From Candidatus Falkowiibacteriota bacterium (GTDB lineage: Bacteria; Patescibacteria; ABY1; BM507; UBA12075), in the NCBI GenBank assembly GCA_030636285.1, contig DAOVXE010000030.1, positions 1-7,991 on the forward strand: a stretch of DNA of 7,991 nt. The letters are read 5' to 3'. The notes beneath the pieces are model-generated. The model saw only the letters and a program-made list of their open reading frames with translations. It was not told the DNA's origin and did no database searches. The translations under genes and the position numbers were made by a program. This document shows positions 5,763 to 7,991 of the stretch, in pieces; position 1 is the first letter of the stretch; every line of letters begins with the position of its first letter.

Positions 5763-7991
5763 TTATTTATCGCCTTTCTTCGCTTCTTTAGGAGACGCGC
5801 CATGCTTGCCCGCCGAATTGGAGGGGCTCGTCTCTACAATTTTTTCCTCTTCTTTCTTCTCGCTATCATTATTATCAAACGGCTCAGGTATTTTTTGGCC
5901 GCCCAGCAATTCCACGTCCAGACATAAACCTTTTAATTCCCTGACCAAAACGTTAAACGACTCGGGAACGTTCAATTTCCTGATCGGATCCCCTTTGATA
6001 ATTGCCTCATAAGCTTTGGAGCGGCCCGGAACATCGTCGGATTTAATAGTTAATATTTCCTGCAAAGTATGAGCCGCGCCATAAGCGTAAAGAGCCCAAA
6101 CTTCCATTTCCCCAAAGCGCTGCCCGCCAAACTGGGCCTTACCGCCAAGAGGCTGCTGGGTAATGAGCGAATAAGGGCCGACCGATCGCTGATGAATTTT
6201 ATCATCCACCATATGGTTAAGCTTTAACATATACTTATATCCTACAGTTACTTTGTTATCAAAAAGATTTCCGGTTTTTCCGTCATAAAGCGCTACCTTG
6301 CCGTCCTCGGGCAATCCGGCCCGTATTAACTCGCTTCTGATTTGATCTTCGCTTAATCCGTTTAACGCCGGCGTGGCAACCTTGTAGCCCAATGTTTTTG
6401 CCGCAAACCCAAGATGAGTTTCAAGAAGCTGCCCAAGATTCATGCGGGAAATAATCCCCAACGGAGACAATATAATGTCAATCGGCGTACCGTCTTCCAT
6501 ATAAGGCATATCTTCAATAGGCACAATCTTTGAAATTACGCCTTTATTGCCATGCCGGCCGGCCATTTTATCGCCGGCTTGTATTTTTCTTAAATTCGCC
6601 ACAGTAACCTGGATAGATTGCAAAACTCCGGCCGCCAATTTATCGCCGTCTTCGCGCGAAAAAATTTTTACGTCTACCACCTTGCCATGTTCGCCATGCT
6701 CCAAATAAAGAGACGAATCTCTAACATCTTTGGCTTTTTCGCCAAATATGGCGCGCAATAGCTTTTCTTCAGCCGATAACTCGGTTTCTCCTTTGGGGGT
6801 AATTTTACCAACCAGAATATCTCCTGAAGAAACTTCAGCGCCAACACGAACGATGCCTTGCTCATTTAAATCTTTTAATTTTTCTTCGCCAATATTCGGT
6901 ATATCACCAGTAACCACTTCAGGCCCCAATTTGGTATCTCTAACGTCAATAGTATATTCTTCTATGTGAATGGAAGAATAAACATCGCGCCGGACCAGGC
7001 GCTCGGAAATTATTATCGCGTCTTCATAATTAAAGCCTTCCCAGGCCATAAAGGCGACAAAAACATTTTTTCCTAATGCCAACTCACCATCATTAATTGC
7101 CGGCCCGTCAGTTAAGGCGTCACCGGCTTTAACTTTGTCCCCAACATTAATTAACGGCCTTTGGTTGATGCAAGTGCTGGCGTTTGATCTTAAAAACTTG
7201 ACTAAGCGATAACTAAAAATTTTTCCATTATTATTTTTTATCTCAAGCGTGCCAGCGTCAACTTTGCTTACTTCCCCGTCTTCCTCGGCCAGTATAATAT
7301 GCCCTGAATCACGAGCGGCTCTGGCTTCAACTCCGGTACCAACGATCGGTGAATCCGCCGTCACCAGCGGCACCGCCTGGCGCTGCATGTTCGTTCCCAT
7401 AAGGGCGCGCTGTCCGTCATCGTGTTCCATAAAAGGAATAAGGGATGTGGCGATTGAAATAATCTGGTTAGCCGCCACTCCGACGAAATCAATACTCTCA
7501 ACATTTTCAGTGGATGGCTTTCCGTATTTTCTAACCTCGCATTTACTTACCAAAAAATAGCCCGCGTCATCTATCGGGGTAGTAGCGGCTGTAGTAATAA
7601 ATTTCTCCTCGGTGAAAGCGTCCAAATACACGATTTCTTCGGTAACCACCGGTTTTATCGGAATAATAGCGTCCGGCCCCAGCAGCTGTTGCATTTTTTT
7701 TGCGTCTCCTGAACTGATACGTTCCCCTGCTTTAAAGACAAGTTTTCCTTTTTCGTCCCCTGATTTCTTTTCATAAATATCTTCTCTAACAATTTTATCA
7801 ATTGTTATATCCGGATCATTCGCTATATCATGAAGCGCTTTCCTGTAAGGAGCTTCCAAAAAACCATAATTGTTAAGTCTGGAATAACTTGCCAAATGGC
7901 CTACCAGCCCGATATTCGGACCTTCAGGAGTGGCAATCGGACAAATCCGGCCATAATGGGTAGTATGCACGTCCCGAACATCAAATCCGGC
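5763..7991 (-). CDS. rpoB: DNA-directed RNA polymerase subunit beta (RpoB), 5' part beyond the window
   Basis: The C-terminal 742 residues of RpoB; the frame is open to the right edge, so the gene starts outside. The first residues, AGFDVRDVH, correspond to E. coli beta A543 onward, so the main rifampicin region (about 507-533) lies just outside. Counting from the window edge, landmarks are [14 protein letters not shown] (16-29, rifampicin cluster II), RDTKLGPE (351-358), [13 protein letters not shown] (390-402), [12 protein letters not shown] (473-484, with active-site lysines) and [20 protein letters not shown] (614-633, which contacts beta'). The enterobacterial insert in the flap region is absent: the sequence passes from FSREDGDK straight to LAAGVLQ. 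After the usual C-terminus near residue 697 comes a low-complexity tail of about 45 residues rich in Lys, Glu, Asn and Ser. The GTG at 7970 is an internal Val codon, not a start. rpoB would normally be followed directly by rpoC; here two other genes intervene. Confidence 0.99.
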   Translation of the reverse strand, partial: AGFDVRDVHTTHYGRICPIATPEGPNIGLVGHLASYSRLNNYGFLEAPYRKALHDIANDPDITIDKIVREDIYEKKSGDEKGKLVFKAGERISSGDAKKMQQLLGPDAIIPIKPVVTEEIVYLDAFTEEKFITTAATTPIDDAGYFLVSKCEVRKYGKPSTENVESIDFVGVAANQIISIATSLIPFMEHDDGQRALMGTNMQRQAVPLVTADSPIVGTGVEARAARDSGHIILAEEDGEVSKVDAGTLEIKNNNGKIFSYRLVKFLRSNASTCINQRPLINVGDKVKAGDALTDGPAINDGELALGKNVFVAFMAWEGFNYEDAIIISERLVRRDVYSSIHIEEYTIDVRDTKLGPEVVTGDIPNIGEEKLKDLNEQGIVRVGAEVSSGDILVGKITPKGETELSAEEKLLRAIFGEKAKDVRDSSLYLEHGEHGKVVDVKIFSREDGDKLAAGVLQSIQVTVANLRKIQAGDKMAGRHGNKGVISKIVPIEDMPYMEDGTPIDIILSPLGIISRMNLGQLLETHLGFAAKTLGYKVATPALNGLSEDQIRSELIRAGLPEDGKVALYDGKTGNLFDNKVTVGYKYMLKLNHMVDDKIHQRSVGPYSLITQQPLGGKAQFGGQRFGEMEVWALYAYGAAHTLQEILTIKSDDVPGRSKAYEAIIKGDPIRKLNVPESFNVLVRELKGLCLDVELLGGQKIPEPFDNNDSEKKEEEKIVETSPSNSAGKHGASPKEAKKGDK

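Noticed and set aside
5806..7560. Plus-strand open frames opposite rpoB, and a 63-codon minus-strand frame at 6674-6865
   Set aside because: All overlap the intact RpoB frame and show no family resemblance; they are frame shadows.
7968..7970. GTG as the start of the rpoB frame
   Set aside because: The frame stays open to base 7991 and the residues upstream (AGFDVRD) match conserved RpoB, so this is an internal Val codon.
114..7991. Alternative genetic code with TGA read as Gly or Trp, as in some CPR lineages
   Set aside because: All four genes stop at TAA, conserved glycines and tryptophans use ordinary codons, and no conserved frame is broken by TGA.

Overview
All four genes in this window are transcribed from the minus strand, so the reading order runs from high to low coordinates. 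The order is the 3' two thirds of rpoB (cut by the right edge), a Mug/TDG-like uracil-DNA glycosylase superfamily gene, a RhuM-family gene, complete rpoC, and an intrinsic terminator. All four genes end in TAA, and there is no sign of stop-codon recoding.

The organism looks like a candidate-phyla-radiation (Patescibacteria) bacterium, probably in the Parcubacteria group. This rests on the style of the RpoC N-terminus, the RpoC and RpoB sequences in general, the lysine-rich low-complexity RpoB tail and the very AT-rich spacers. It is inferred from memory of protein families, not from a search. RpoC carries a coiled-coil insert of about 95 residues after the N-terminal zinc region. It sits where actinobacterial beta' subunits have their lineage insert. 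The large enterobacterial inserts in the beta flap region and in the beta' trigger loop are both absent.

Region by region: 5763-7991 is rpoB, starting at the residue equivalent to E. coli beta A543. 5663-5762 is an AT-rich spacer with a possible weak promoter and no clear terminator. 5141-5662 is the glycosylase. 4171-5133 is rhuM, only 7 nt after the glycosylase stop. 4095-4170 is a second AT-rich spacer. 114-4094 is rpoC. 1-142 is a perfect palindrome containing the rpoC terminator.

Two things stand out. First, rpoB and rpoC, normally adjacent and co-transcribed, are separated by 1,668 bp holding a compact two-gene cassette of lower GC content. Its genes belong to a base-excision repair family and to a family common in accessory DNA, so the cassette is a candidate acquired module, possibly for defence. 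No experiment or search supports that function here. Second, the first 142 bases are a perfect inverted repeat that mirrors the last nine codons (eight complete) of rpoC. This is more likely a fold-back at a contig end than real genome structure.
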